Shown piece by piece: positions 7,822-17,345 of a stretch of DNA of 64,000 nt (position 1 is the stretch's first letter; each line of letters begins with the position of its first letter). The stretch covers positions 4,278,001 through 4,342,000 of the forward strand of contig NZ_CP084561.1 of the NCBI RefSeq assembly GCF_021789315.1, written 5' to 3'. Made by a program: the position numbers and the translations under genes. Under the pieces are notes generated by a model. That model was not told the origin of the DNA. It saw nothing but the letters and a program-made list of their open reading frames with translations, and ran no database searches. This DNA comes from Arthrobacter sp. FW305-BF8. GTDB taxonomy: Bacteria > Actinomycetota > Actinomycetes > Actinomycetales > Micrococcaceae.

Positions 7822-9468
7822 ATGGAAGGCTTCGGGAATTCAGCACTGACAGCAGCGGCGCCGCGCTTGGTTCTGCACGCTGCCGCGGTTCCCGACGCCT
7901 TTATTGCAGACGCCGTTTTTCCTCTTGCCGCGTTTCCGGAAGATGCGTTCACGAACGACGGGCTTCCCTATGACGATGATGTCGACGCCGCGTATCCGGC
8001 ATCGTTGCCGGAGGATCCGTTTCCTGAGGCCCTGTTTGCCGACCGTCCTTTCGACGAGGACCTCTTTGACGACCGCTTTTTGGACGACGGCGTTTTTAGG
8101 CACAGCGTTCCCTCGAGCGCTGCTGCATCCTCGGGCCGGTTTTTCCCGGCAGCTAACCTCACCGCCGACAATGCCGGGCTGATCGACCAAGTCCGAGCCT
8201 ACGAGAACATCAAGTGCTGGGCCGCCGGGCAACAGGCACGGCTTTCTGTGACCTTCGAGGCCCGGCTCCGCCAGGAATCCACCGGCCGGCCGCCACTGGC
8301 CGCCGAGGACCTGGGCAAGGGCCGCGGCAAAGACCAGGGCCTGGGCGCGGCCGAGCAGATCGCACTGGCCCGGGGCGAATCCCCAAACCGCGGGCGCCGG
8401 CTCCTCGGCACAGCCAAGGCCCTGACACAGATGCCACACGCCCTGGCCGCACTGGACACCAGGGCAGCTGAACGAAGAGCGGGTCATGCACGTCGCGAAA
8501 GAGACCGCCTGTTTGAGTGTCGAAGACCGGGCTGCCGTTGACGAAGAACTCGCCGCCGACACCGGAACCTTCGTTGGTGCCGGAACCCGGACCGTCATCG
8601 CAGCCGTGAGGGCCGCCGCCATCCGCAGAGACCACCGCTCCGTGGCCCAACGGGCAAGCCATGCCGCCTCGGAGCGCAGGGTCAGCCTGCGCCCGGCCCC
8701 GGACTGCATGACGTATCTGACGGCGCTGCTGCCGGTCCACGAGGGCGTCGCGGTCCTCGCGGCGCTGACCCGGAACGCCGACTCGCTCCGGGCCGGCGGA
8801 GATCCGCGCTCCCGCGACCAGGCCATGACCGACACCCTGGTCGAATGGACCACCGGCACGCCCGGCGGCATCATCGGCATCGAGCTTAACGTCGTCATGA
8901 CCGACCGCACCCTCTTGCAGGGCGATTCCGAACCCGCCCGGATCCCCGGCTACGGCACCGTCCCCGGAGACTGGGCCCGGAACCTGGTGACCACCGAACA
9001 GGCCAAGGGAGTTGAGGAGCTCAAGACCTGGGTCCGGCGGCTCTACACCGCACCCGGGACCGGCGACCTGGTGGCCATGGACTCGCGGCGGCGTCTGTTC
9101 CCGGCACCACTGCGCCGCTTCATCCAACTCCGCGACGACACCTGCCGCACCCCCTTCTGCGACGCCCCGATCCGCCACCACACCACATCATCCCCTGGCA
9201 CGACGACGGCCCCACCACCCTGGCCAACGGCGCGGGCCTGTGCGAAGCCTGCAACCACACCAAAGAACTCCCCGGCTGGAAAGCCCAACCCAGGCCAGGA
9301 CCGAGACAGACCATCGAAATAACGACGCCAACCGGCCACGTCTACCAGTCCACGGCACCGCCACTGCCCGGCACTCGGCTGCCCGGAATCCCGTTGAGTG
9401 ACACCAGAGTGCTCGGAACTTGGGCGCGCGAGTCCCACGAGTCGGACCAGCCCGGCCCAGCCCCGTAA
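7822..9468 (+). pseudogene. DUF222/HNH endonuclease-like protein, two frameshifts
   Basis: Three consecutive frames together make one DUF222 (13E12-type) protein with a C-terminal HNH-like region. Frame one (from ATG 7822) covers an unusual acidic/aromatic N-terminus and the first half of DUF222. Near 8461 an apparent one-base insertion moves coding to the next frame, which continues as LNEERVMHVAKETACLS through to CRTPFCDAPIRH. Near 9174 an apparent one-base deletion returns to the first frame, giving HHIIPWHDDG, then LCEACNHTKELPGW, the HNH zinc/metal segment, and a stop at 9466-9468. The two shifts compensate each other. Members of this family are abundant and repeated in actinobacterial genomes. 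Either this copy is decaying or the sequence has errors. Confidence 0.8.
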
Positions 9469-9496
9469 TGGGCAGCCTAGATACGCGTTAGATACG

Positions 9497-9530
9497 CCTG
9501 AGGCGGGACAGAAGACTGTCCCGCCTCAGG
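9497..9530. terminator. Strong hairpin between convergent genes
   Basis: A perfect 15-bp stem (arms 9497-9511 and 9516-9530) closes an AAGA tetraloop. It sits between the plus-strand DUF222 gene and the minus-strand RraA-family gene, so it probably terminates both. No long T-run follows on either strand, which is common in high-GC actinobacteria. Confidence 0.75.
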
Positions 9531-9546
9531 TCATACCGCTAAGCGA

Positions 9547-10224
9547 CTACGCGTGCTCGACCAGCAGGCCCTTGGCCTTGAGCACCTCGGTGAGGTTGCA
9601 CAGGTCGATGGTGGTTCCGCCGGCCTTGTAGAGCCCGATCAGCTCGCGCTCGGCGTCGTCGCGTTCCTGCGAGAGGCGGATGACTTCCTCGATCTCGTCT
9701 TTGCGGACAACCACCACGCCGTCGGCATCGCCGCGGAGGACGTCGCCCGGGTAAATGATCTCGTCACCGAAAACCACCGGGTGGTTGATCGGGCCGATGG
9801 TTTCCTTAACGGTGCCCTTAATGGACACGCTTCCGGAGAAGACGGGCAGGCCCAGCTCGATGAGGTCCTGGGTGTCGCGGACACCGGAGTCCGTCACCAG
9901 GCCCGCGAGGCCCTTGGCCTTCATGGCGTTGCCCAGGACGTCGCCGAACGTGCCCGCTTCCTCGTACTCCCCCGCCGCGGCCAGGATAACGTCGCCGGCC
10001 TCGGCGTAGTGGATGGCCACCTGCAGCATGAGGTTGTCCCGCGGTGCGCAGCGGACCGTAGTGGCGGGGCCGCAGAAGGACATGCTGCGGTCGATCGGCT
10101 TGATCCTGGAGCTGAGCGCGCCCTTGCGGCCCTGTGCCTCGTGGATCGTGGCCGAGGAGAACTGCGCCAGGCGGCGGACGGCGTCGGCGTCGGGTCGTTC
10201 GATGTTGGTCTTTACGTGGATCAC
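9547..10224 (-). CDS. RraA-family protein, probable HMG/CHA aldolase
   Basis: A 225-aa RraA-fold protein of the 4-hydroxy-4-methyl-2-oxoglutarate / 4-carboxy-4-hydroxy-2-oxoadipate aldolase type, which cleaves such acids to pyruvate plus an oxoacid and often decarboxylates oxaloacetate. The metal/substrate motif is GVRD (Arg116, Asp117), with GDVLRGDADGVVVV downstream. I choose the GTG at 10224 as start, because AAGGAAAA lies just upstream of it, whereas the ATG at 10239 has no clear ribosome-binding site. It follows an aspartate aminotransferase-like gene by 50 nt. Together they could interconvert oxaloacetate or pyruvate with amino acids, but the pathway is not determined. Confidence 0.82.
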   Translation of the reverse strand: MIHVKTNIERPDADAVRRLAQFSSATIHEAQGRKGALSSRIKPIDRSMSFCGPATTVRCAPRDNLMLQVAIHYAEAGDVILAAAGEYEEAGTFGDVLGNAMKAKGLAGLVTDSGVRDTQDLIELGLPVFSGSVSIKGTVKETIGPINHPVVFGDEIIYPGDVLRGDADGVVVVRKDEIEEVIRLSQERDDAERELIGLYKAGGTTIDLCNLTEVLKAKGLLVEHA

Positions 10225-10273
10225 GGGGTTTTCCTTCATTTGGTGGGGTTAGGTGAGGGCCCGGCTACTGGGG

Positions 10274-11482
10274 TTAGCTGAGGGCCCGGACGGCCTTGTC
10301 GATGGCTGCGATGGACTCTTCAATGACGTCGAGGCTGGTGGCGTAGGAGATGCGGAAGTATGGACCCAGTCCATAGGCCGAGCCCTGGATGACGGCGACG
10401 GAGGCTGCCTCCAGAAGATAGAGCGTGAAGTCCTCGTCGTTGGCGATGACCTTTCCCTCCGGGGTGGTCTTGCCGATGGCACCGCCGCAATTGACGTACG
10501 CGTAAAAGGCACCTTCCGGCGTCGCGCATGAAAGGCCGTCGACGGCGTTCAGCGCGGCTACCGCTGCATCGCGCCGGCTGCGGTAAACCTCGACGCTCTC
10601 CCGCACGAAGGACTGGTCGCCGGTGAGCGCGGCAGCGCTGGCGGCCTGGCTCACCGAGGACGGGCAGGAGGAGATCTGGGACTGGAGCTTATTGATGGCC
10701 GCGATCAGCGGCGCCGGTCCGGAAGCGTAACCCAGCCGCCAGCCGGTCATGGCGTAGGCCTTCGAAACACCGTTGACAGCAAGGATGCGGTCCTTGAGTT
10801 CCGGAGCAACCTCCACCAGGCTCAGAATCCGGCCGGAGCCGAAGTAGATCTGGTCGTAGATCTCATCCGTCAGGACGTTCACGTGCGGGAAGTCCGCCAG
10901 AACATCGGCCAAGGCCCGCAGTTCCGACTTGGAGTACACGGCGCCCGTGGGGTTTGACGGGGTGTTCAGGATGACCCACTTGGTCCGCTTGTTGAGGGCA
11001 CCGGCCAATGCTTTGGGGGTGAGCTTGAAGCCCGACTCCTCGCCGCAGGTGACAACCACGGGCGTGCCCTCGTTCGCGAGCACCATGTCCGGGTAGGAGA
11101 CCCAGTACGGTGCGGGAACCACAACCTCGTCGCCCGCGTCCAGGGAGGCCATGAACGCCGTGAAGATCACCTGCTTGGCGCCACCGCCGATCGTGATCTC
11201 GGCCGGGGTGTAGTGGACGCCGCTGCGCAGCTCGATGGTCTGGAGGATCGCCTTCTGCAGCGCCGGCGTGCCGGTGACCGAGGTGTACTTCGTCTCCCCC
11301 TTGCTGATGGCTTCAACCGCTGCCGCCTTGATGTGCTCAGGGGTATCGAAGTCCGGCTCGCCGACCGTCAGGTCCAGGATCCGGCGCCCTTCTGCCTTCA
11401 GCTCACGCACGCGGGCCGCTGCGGCCACGCTGGCAGATTGCTTGATGCGGGACACTCGCGATGCAGGTTCAAATTCAGACAT
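10274..11482 (-). CDS. Class I/II PLP aminotransferase (aspartate aminotransferase-like)
   Basis: A 402-aa pyridoxal-phosphate enzyme of fold type I. The Schiff-base lysine is Lys241 in GVSKAYAMTGWR. Asn177 in NTPSNPTG, Asp206 and Tyr209 in TDEIYD, and Arg249 in GWR match the aspartate aminotransferase Ib layout. It would move an amino group between aspartate or a related amino acid and 2-oxoglutarate in the cytosol. Its start at 11482 follows an AGGAAGAG-like purine stretch. The gene is upstream of the RraA-type aldolase and divergent from an unknown 183-aa gene. Two inverted repeats in the spacer may be its operators. Housekeeping aspartate aminotransferase or a pathway-specific paralogue are both possible. 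Confidence 0.88.
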   Translation of the reverse strand: MSEFEPASRVSRIKQSASVAAAARVRELKAEGRRILDLTVGEPDFDTPEHIKAAAVEAISKGETKYTSVTGTPALQKAILQTIELRSGVHYTPAEITIGGGAKQVIFTAFMASLDAGDEVVVPAPYWVSYPDMVLANEGTPVVVTCGEESGFKLTPKALAGALNKRTKWVILNTPSNPTGAVYSKSELRALADVLADFPHVNVLTDEIYDQIYFGSGRILSLVEVAPELKDRILAVNGVSKAYAMTGWRLGYASGPAPLIAAINKLQSQISSCPSSVSQAASAAALTGDQSFVRESVEVYRSRRDAAVAALNAVDGLSCATPEGAFYAYVNCGGAIGKTTPEGKVIANDEDFTLYLLEAASVAVIQGSAYGLGPYFRISYATSLDVIEESIAAIDKAVRALS

Positions 11483-11547
11483 GGTCTCTTCCTAGGGAGT
11501 CAGGACGAAGCGATATTCGTTCCTTCGACACTAGGGAATCCCGGCCG

Positions 11548-11562
11548 GTCTGGATAAGACCT
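11548..11562. promoter_or_regulatory. Inverted repeat, candidate operator 1
   Basis: GGTCT-ggata-AGACC, perfect 5-bp arms, about 65 bp upstream of the aminotransferase start. It contains the GGATAAG word also found in the neighbouring repeat at 11577-11583, suggesting one regulator binds both. Confidence 0.45.
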
Positions 11563-11578
11563 AATCTGCGTGGACGGA

Positions 11579-11593
11579 TAAGCGTCTCTTATG
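11579..11593. promoter_or_regulatory. Inverted repeat, candidate operator 2
   Basis: ATAAG-cgtct-CTTAT, perfect 5-bp arms, 31 bp from the first repeat (about three helical turns centre to centre). It lies between the divergent aminotransferase and 183-aa genes and could serve either promoter. Confidence 0.45.
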
Positions 11594-11706
11594 GACCGCC
11601 GTCGTCATTCTGCCTAAGCACCCGACCCAAACTTTTTGGTTATGGCTCCACTCACTATAGGTATTTCCGCCCCTCCCTCCGTTCTGCCTAGCCTTCTAGG
11701 TAAGTC

Positions 11707-12258
11707 GTGAACCCGATCCGAGGAGTGCTGTTGGTTATTCTGCACCGTGATGACCGCAGCGCCGGCTACTACCGCTACCGGGGCACCGCGAAACCCGACA
11801 AGGCGGCTGTCCAGGCGGAAAAGACGCGCAAGCTGCTCCGGGACAGCCGGCAGCGGATTTCCTTCAATGCCACCAGCATGCGCGCCCTCTCGGTCCGGCT
11901 GAACCAGCAGATCGCGCAGGCGCTGTGCGACGGCATGAAAGTGACCCGCCTCGCCGAGGCCGCGGAACTCGCCCGCTGGGCAGTGCGCACCGTGGGGCTG
12001 TCGTCCGACGACCTGCTCCCGTCCGGGATGCCGGCGGAGCAGCATCTTGCCCTGATCCGCCAGCTCAAGTCGGAGCTGGTTGAACTTGAAGAGTCCAAAG
12101 CCGTGCTGGAACACCGCCGCCTGAACCTTTTGGCAGTAGCACGACGGCGGGGAGTTTTGGATGACTACGAGCTGGCCGCCCTCAGCGGTTTGCAGCGCGA
12201 AACCATCCGGAAGATGACCTGGGGCGTCCAGCCCGAATCCGGCGCCATCCCGGCGTAA
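11707..12258 (+). CDS. Conserved-looking 183-aa protein, possible DNA-binding C-terminus
   Basis: A 183-aa soluble protein I do not recognise. It is charged and mostly helical by composition. A likely coiled stretch covers about residues 118-142 (LIRQLKSELVELEESKAVLE), and the C-terminal LDDYELAALSGLQRETIRK reads like a helix-turn-helix. The start is uncertain: the GTG at 11707 gives the longest form, while the sequence CGAGGAG favours a TTG at 11731 (residue 9). It is divergent from the aminotransferase gene, with two palindromes between them, so a local regulator is a reasonable guess but not shown. Confidence 0.6.
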   Translation: MNPIRGVLLVILHRDDRSAGYYRYRGTAKPDKAAVQAEKTRKLLRDSRQRISFNATSMRALSVRLNQQIAQALCDGMKVTRLAEAAELARWAVRTVGLSSDDLLPSGMPAEQHLALIRQLKSELVELEESKAVLEHRRLNLLAVARRRGVLDDYELAALSGLQRETIRKMTWGVQPESGAIPA

Positions 12259-12357
12259 GTCTGCGCCCGGCGTCGTGCAAGTCAAGCCCTAGCGAGGCGG
12301 AGCGCGCAAGCGTAGCGTCGAACTGCACGCTGTTGCTGGTTGCTCGGAGGTGGCGCA

Positions 12358-14535
12358 ATGGCTGGATGGAATGCTGATACGGCGGCGGGTCCATTGGGGG
12401 CCGGGACGGTCACCTTGGTCGAGGGATCGTCCTTCTGCATCTCCCTACCGAACGGGGACATCAGCACAGAGCATCCGCATGGCCTCTTTGTGCAGGACGC
12501 CCGCATCCTCTCGGGCTGGAGCCTGACGGTTGACGGCCTGGCGCTGGAGCCGCTGGCAGCTGAGACGAAGGAGCCGTACCGGGCGCTGTTTGTGGGTCGG
12601 GTTCCCCGCTCGGACGGCTACGCCGACAGTCCCCTGATCGTGGAGCGGCTGCGGGAGGTGGGGGCCGGCATCCAGGAGCAGGTCACCGTCCGTAATTTCT
12701 CCCTCGAGCCTGTCGACTGCGTCGTCGCTGTCAAGATCGGGGCGGACTTCGCGGACCTCTTCGAGGTGAAAGAGGCTCGCATCCTGCGGCGCTGGGACGA
12801 AAAACGGCAGGCCGACGGCGGTTCGCTCACCATTCGGGCGGCGTGGCAGGACGTCCGGAAGGGCGTGGTGGTCCAGGCTCCGGGTGCGGACGTTACGGCG
12901 GACGCCGTGACGTACCGGGCCACGGTTCCGGCGCACGGACACTGGAGCACGGTCCTGACAGTGCTGCCCAGTACCGAGGGATCCAATGCGCCGGTGGCTT
13001 TCGTGCATTCCGGGGGTGATGGCCTGTCTCCCCGGGACGTACGCCGGCGGGAGTGGGTGGCGAAAATTCCGGTCCTGCAGATGGGCAACCGGTCGGTGGA
13101 ACGCACCCTGCGCCGCAGCTATGACGACCTGGGCGCCCTGCGGATCGAGGACCCCGACCATCCTGAGCGCGTCGTGGTGGCCGCCGGGGCGCCCTGGTTC
13201 ATGACCCTGTTCGGCAGGGACTCGCTTTGGGCTTCGGTCATGGCGATGCCGGTGGATCCATCCCTGGCCCTGGGCACGCTGCAGACCCTGGCCGACCGGC
13301 AGGGATCCGTCGTGGACCCGATGACCGAGGAGGAACCGGGCAAGATCCTCCATGAGGTCCGGCTCGACGTTTCCAGCGGGCTGTCCCTGGGCGGCAAGTC
13401 GGCCTACTACGGCAGCGTCGACGCGACACCCCTGTTCCTGATGGTGCTCGGTGCGGTCAGCCGCTGGGGCTTCGGTGCGGACACGATCGCTGCTTTGCTG
13501 CCCCACGCGGACCGCGCACTCGAGTGGATCATGAAATACGGGGACAGGGACGGCGACGGCTTCGTCGAGTACGAGCGCCTCAACGACCAGGGCCTGATCA
13601 ACCAGGGCTGGAAGGATTCCTGGGACGGAATCAACTTCGCTAACGGCAGGCTTGCCGAGCCGCCGATCGCACTCTGCGAGGTCCAGGCCTACGTTTACGT
13701 CGCTTACCTTTCGCGCGCATGGCTGGCGTACGACGCCGGGGACACGGCTTTTGGTAATGAGCTCGCCGACCGCGCGGCCCAGCTGAAGAAACAATTCAAC
13801 GAACAGTTCTGGATCCCTGAACGCGGGTACTACGCCATTGCCCTGGACGGGAAGAAAAGACAGGTGGATGCCTGCGCTTCGAATATGGGTCACTGCATGT
13901 TGCAGGGCCTCATTGACGAGGACAAGGCCCCTCAGGTGGCCGAACGGCTGATGTCCCCGGAGATGTTCAGCGGCTGGGGCGTGCGTACCCTGGCCAGCGA
14001 CATGGGCGCCTACAACCCCGCCAGCTACCACAACGGATCGGTGTGGCCGCACGACAACGCCATCGTCGCGGCCGGGCTCCTCCGCTATGGCTTCGTCGAG
14101 GAGGCACAGCGGATCGCCACCGGCATGATGGATGCTGCCGAATACTCCGACGGCCGGCTCCCGGAGCTGTTCTGCGGTTTCAGCCGGGAACAGCTCGCCG
14201 CTCCCGTCCCGTATCCGACGGCGTGCTCGCCGCAGGCCTGGGCAGCTACCGCGCCCATCCAGCTGGTGACGAGCCTGATGCGGTACGACCCCGTCGTTTC
14301 CGCGGGCGGCGTCTGGATGGACCCGGTCCTTCCTCCGTCCTTTGGGGACCTGCACATCACCAACGCTCCGCTGGGCGGCGGCCGCATCACCATCGACATC
14401 GCCAATTCCGTCCCGTCGGTCCAAGGGCTGTCTCAGGGGATGACGCTCCACCAGGGGCACCGGCCGTGGATGGTCGAACTGGTCCAGCAGGCCGATCACC
14501 GCCGGAGGGAGCGGTTGGAAAACTGGGGCAGGTAG
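12358..14535 (+). CDS. Glycogen debranching-type amylo-alpha-1,6-glucosidase
   Basis: A 725-aa protein with an N-terminal glycogen-debranching N-domain (about residues 20-210, including NGDISTEHPHGLFVQDARIL-like features) and a C-terminal alpha/alpha-barrel glycosidase domain (about 270-690). The catalytic-domain landmarks include LFGRDSLWA and HNGSVWPHDNA. Such proteins act on alpha-glucans or unknown glucosides in the cytosol. No signal peptide is present. The start is the ATG at 12358 with GGAGGT eight bases upstream; a TTG at 12340 gives a longer but unsupported frame. It stands alone. True glycogen debranching activity is not proven by sequence, as many family members are uncharacterised. 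Confidence 0.82.
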   Translation: MAGWNADTAAGPLGAGTVTLVEGSSFCISLPNGDISTEHPHGLFVQDARILSGWSLTVDGLALEPLAAETKEPYRALFVGRVPRSDGYADSPLIVERLREVGAGIQEQVTVRNFSLEPVDCVVAVKIGADFADLFEVKEARILRRWDEKRQADGGSLTIRAAWQDVRKGVVVQAPGADVTADAVTYRATVPAHGHWSTVLTVLPSTEGSNAPVAFVHSGGDGLSPRDVRRREWVAKIPVLQMGNRSVERTLRRSYDDLGALRIEDPDHPERVVVAAGAPWFMTLFGRDSLWASVMAMPVDPSLALGTLQTLADRQGSVVDPMTEEEPGKILHEVRLDVSSGLSLGGKSAYYGSVDATPLFLMVLGAVSRWGFGADTIAALLPHADRALEWIMKYGDRDGDGFVEYERLNDQGLINQGWKDSWDGINFANGRLAEPPIALCEVQAYVYVAYLSRAWLAYDAGDTAFGNELADRAAQLKKQFNEQFWIPERGYYAIALDGKKRQVDACASNMGHCMLQGLIDEDKAPQVAERLMSPEMFSGWGVRTLASDMGAYNPASYHNGSVWPHDNAIVAAGLLRYGFVEEAQRIATGMMDAAEYSDGRLPELFCGFSREQLAAPVPYPTACSPQAWAATAPIQLVTSLMRYDPVVSAGGVWMDPVLPPSFGDLHITNAPLGGGRITIDIANSVPSVQGLSQGMTLHQGHRPWMVELVQQADHRRRERLENWGR

Positions 14536-14722
14536 GCACCCGTTTTCGTTGCGGAAAATGTCGCAGTTTTGCGCAGTGCTAATCAGGGTGACCGACGGTG
14601 TCGGGCCGCTTCAGCAGGGGAGCAGAAGGAACCTATGGTGATGAAAACGTCCCCATTCGCACCTCGCGTTCCCGGCCCGTCAGGGAAGCGCAGGCCCGTT
14701 CTCCCTGAAAGAAGGATCCCCC

Positions 14723-16384
14723 GTGGCTCTACCCAAACCTGTCCGGAGTCTCGCTGCCGGCGTCGCTGCCCTGGCCCTGGCCACCGCGCTGGCCGGCTGC
14801 AGCACCAGTTCGGGCGCGGCACAGGTCGATGCCGGCAAGCCCGTCAGCGGAGGCACGCTGACCTATCTGGAACAGCAGGCCCACACCAACCTGTATCCCC
14901 CGGCCGGCGGTTTCTACCCCAACGGCGGCATCCTTAACCAGATCACCGACAAGCTGACCTACCAGAACCCGGAGACCCTCAAGATCGAGCCGTGGCTCGC
15001 CGAATCCTGGACCAGCAACCCGGCGCTGACGGAGTACACCTTCAAGCTGCGCAGCGGCGTCACCTTCTCAGACGGCACACCGGTGGATGCTGCCGCCGTC
15101 GCCCGGAACTTCGACACCTACGGCCTGGGCAACAAGGCCCTCAACCAGCCGGTGTCCGAGGTGATCAACAATTACGACCACAGCGAGGTCATCGACCCCC
15201 ATACCGTGAAGTTCCACTTCAAGAAGTCCTCCCCGGGCTTCCTGCAGGGCACCGCCACCATCGGCTCGGGCATCGTGTCCATCAGCACCCTGGACCGGAA
15301 CTTTGACGACCTCGGCAGCGCCAAGAACATCATCGGCAGCGGCCCGTTCACCGTCGCCAACGAAGTTCTGGGCAAGGAAGTCGACCTCAGTGCCAGGCCC
15401 GACTACAACTGGGGACCCAAGACGGCCGACCACCAGGGCCGTGCGTACATGGACGCGGTGAAGATCGTAGTGACCCCGGAGGACAGCGTGCGCACCGGCT
15501 CACTGATCGCCGGGCAGGGCGACCTGATCCGCCAGGTCCAGGCCTACGACGAGAAGCAGGTGGAGTCCAAGGGCTTCAAGATCTTCGCGCCCGGCACCCG
15601 CGGCGTCAACGACAGCATCGTCTTCCGCCCCGACAACGCCCTCGTTGCCGACGTCCGCGTTCGCCAGGCGCTCCTCAAGGCCACCGACAGGGACGAGATC
15701 GTGGAGACCATCTTCTCCGACAACTACCCGGTGGCCACCTCGGTGCTGTCCAAGGAAGCCATCGGCTACGTGGACCTCTCCGCCAAGCTCGGTCACGACC
15801 CGGAGAAGGCCAAGGAACTGCTGGACGACGCCGGGTGGAAGCCGGGTGCCGACGGCATCCGCAGCAAGGACGGCAAGCAGCTGTCCCTGACGATTTATGA
15901 ATCGCTGCCGCAGCCGCAGAACAAGGCCGTGCTGCAGCTGGTCGCCCAGCAGTGGGAGAAGGTTGGCGTCAAGCTCAACATCCTCGCCGGTGACTCGGGC
16001 AGCAAGACCGTCGACAGCCTTGACCCGGAGAAGACCCCGGTGTCCGTGGCGATGGTGGGACGCGCCGATCCGGATGTCATCAAGAGCCAGTTCTACCCCA
16101 AGAACCGCGATGCCCTGCTCCAGAAGGGCGGCAGCAGCCAGAAGGTGAAGAGCTTTGTGGACCAGAAGCTGAACGCGCTCCTGGAAGCCGAAACGTCCCG
16201 CACCGATCCGGCACAGCGCCTCAAGGATGTCGCGGAGGTCCAGAACCACCTGATCGACCAGGCCCTCGTGATTCCGATCTTCGAGGAGCCGCAGGTCTTC
16301 GCCGCAGCACCGTACTTGCAGGGCCTCGGCTTCGAAGCTGTCGGACGCCCCAGCCTGTACGGCGTTTGGCTCGCCAAGCACTGA
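14723..16384 (+). CDS. ABC transporter substrate-binding lipoprotein (SBP_bac_5, Dpp/Opp-like)
   Basis: A 553-aa extracellular lipoprotein. The signal sequence ends with the lipobox LAGC (Cys26), followed by a Ser/Gly linker and a full family-5 solute-binding fold with the landmark GGTLTY near residue 46. It would deliver a peptide-like or other small ligand to the adjacent permeases. The start is GTG at 14723 behind AGAAGGA. It begins a tightly packed plus-strand operon containing two permeases, a double ATPase, an LLM flavin monooxygenase and two AhpD-fold proteins. From memory, this resembles the binding protein of the conserved cluster typified by KPN_01854. A 187-nt leader precedes it with no clear structure. 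Confidence 0.88.
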   Translation: MALPKPVRSLAAGVAALALATALAGCSTSSGAAQVDAGKPVSGGTLTYLEQQAHTNLYPPAGGFYPNGGILNQITDKLTYQNPETLKIEPWLAESWTSNPALTEYTFKLRSGVTFSDGTPVDAAAVARNFDTYGLGNKALNQPVSEVINNYDHSEVIDPHTVKFHFKKSSPGFLQGTATIGSGIVSISTLDRNFDDLGSAKNIIGSGPFTVANEVLGKEVDLSARPDYNWGPKTADHQGRAYMDAVKIVVTPEDSVRTGSLIAGQGDLIRQVQAYDEKQVESKGFKIFAPGTRGVNDSIVFRPDNALVADVRVRQALLKATDRDEIVETIFSDNYPVATSVLSKEAIGYVDLSAKLGHDPEKAKELLDDAGWKPGADGIRSKDGKQLSLTIYESLPQPQNKAVLQLVAQQWEKVGVKLNILAGDSGSKTVDSLDPEKTPVSVAMVGRADPDVIKSQFYPKNRDALLQKGGSSQKVKSFVDQKLNALLEAETSRTDPAQRLKDVAEVQNHLIDQALVIPIFEEPQVFAAAPYLQGLGFEAVGRPSLYGVWLAKH

Positions 16385-16385
16385 C

Positions 16386-17345
16386 ATGCGCCGCCACCTT
16401 CTGAGCCGCCATCTTCTGAGCCGTGCAGGGCAGGCCACGCTGGTGCTGTGGGCCGCCTTCACTGTCGCGTTCATCCTGCTTCAGGCGCTGCCCGGTGATG
16501 CCCTCCTGATCAAGTACCAGAACCCCGACATGGGGCTGAGCCCGCAGGAGATCGAGGACATCCGCACCTCCTACGGCGCGGACACCCCGCTATTCCTGCA
16601 ATACCTGCATTCCCTGGCGGGCTTCCTCACGGGAAACCTGGGCTATTCGGTTCAGGCCGGCGTTCCGGTGGTGGACCAGCTGGCGGCCAACGTGCCGTCA
16701 ACCCTGGCCCTGGCCGGACTCGGCTTCCTGGCCGCGGTGGTCCTGGCCGCTGCGATAGCGTTCCTCTCCAGCCTGGCGCCGTTCAGCTGGCTGCGGAACG
16801 CGGTCCAGTCACTGCCGTCACTGTTCATCTCGGTGCCGGTGTTCTGGCTCGGGATCGTGCTGATCCAGATCTTCTCCTTCCAACTGAAGCTCATTCCCGT
16901 GATCAACCCGCCCGAGGCGCTGGGCCTAGTACTGCCGGTGGCAACGCTGGCGATCCCGATTTCGGCGCCACTGGCACAGGTGCTGATCCGCAGCATCGAC
17001 GACGTCGGGACACAGCCTTTCGTGGCCGTCGCACGGTCACGGGGCGGCAGCAACGTGTGGGTGCTGGGCCACCACGTGGTACGGAACGCCGTGCTGCCCG
17101 CGCTCACGATCGCCGGTGTCCTGCTGGGCGAACTCATTGGCGGGGCGGTGGTCACGGAGACCGTCTTCGGCCGCAACGGCATAGGCCAGCTGACCCAGGA
17201 GGCCGTGAACAGCCAGGACGCCGCCGTACTGCAGGCCGTCGTGGTCCTGGCCGCCGCGGCGTTCGTGCTGGTCAACTTGGCCGTCGACCTCCTATATCCC
17301 GTCCTGGACCCCCGACTGAAGCGAAAGGCAGGTGCCCTCACGTGA
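16386..17345 (+). CDS. ABC transporter permease 1 (DppB-like)
   Basis: A 319-aa inner-membrane permease of the binding-protein-dependent family, with about six membrane spans and the EAA-type cytoplasmic loop near residues 210-240 (FVAVARSRGGSNVWVLGHHVVRN region). The N-terminus has a DppB-like pattern with QALPGDALL in the first external loop. The ATG is one base after the upstream stop. It pairs with the second permease to form the channel of the Dpp-like importer in this operon. Confidence 0.88.
   Translation: MRRHLLSRHLLSRAGQATLVLWAAFTVAFILLQALPGDALLIKYQNPDMGLSPQEIEDIRTSYGADTPLFLQYLHSLAGFLTGNLGYSVQAGVPVVDQLAANVPSTLALAGLGFLAAVVLAAAIAFLSSLAPFSWLRNAVQSLPSLFISVPVFWLGIVLIQIFSFQLKLIPVINPPEALGLVLPVATLAIPISAPLAQVLIRSIDDVGTQPFVAVARSRGGSNVWVLGHHVVRNAVLPALTIAGVLLGELIGGAVVTETVFGRNGIGQLTQEAVNSQDAAVLQAVVVLAAAAFVLVNLAVDLLYPVLDPRLKRKAGALT

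Noticed and set aside
12445..14499. 684-codon open frame on the minus strand
   Set aside because: Antisense to the debranching-type enzyme; arises from high-GC codon use. Composition is Arg/His/Val-rich with no domain.
14569..14937. Possible upstream ORF or leader peptide before the ABC binding protein
   Set aside because: An ATG near 14635 has a fair ribosome-binding site, but the frame overlaps the binding-protein gene by 215 nt and its product is shadow-like; no regulatory cysteine or other codon run is present.
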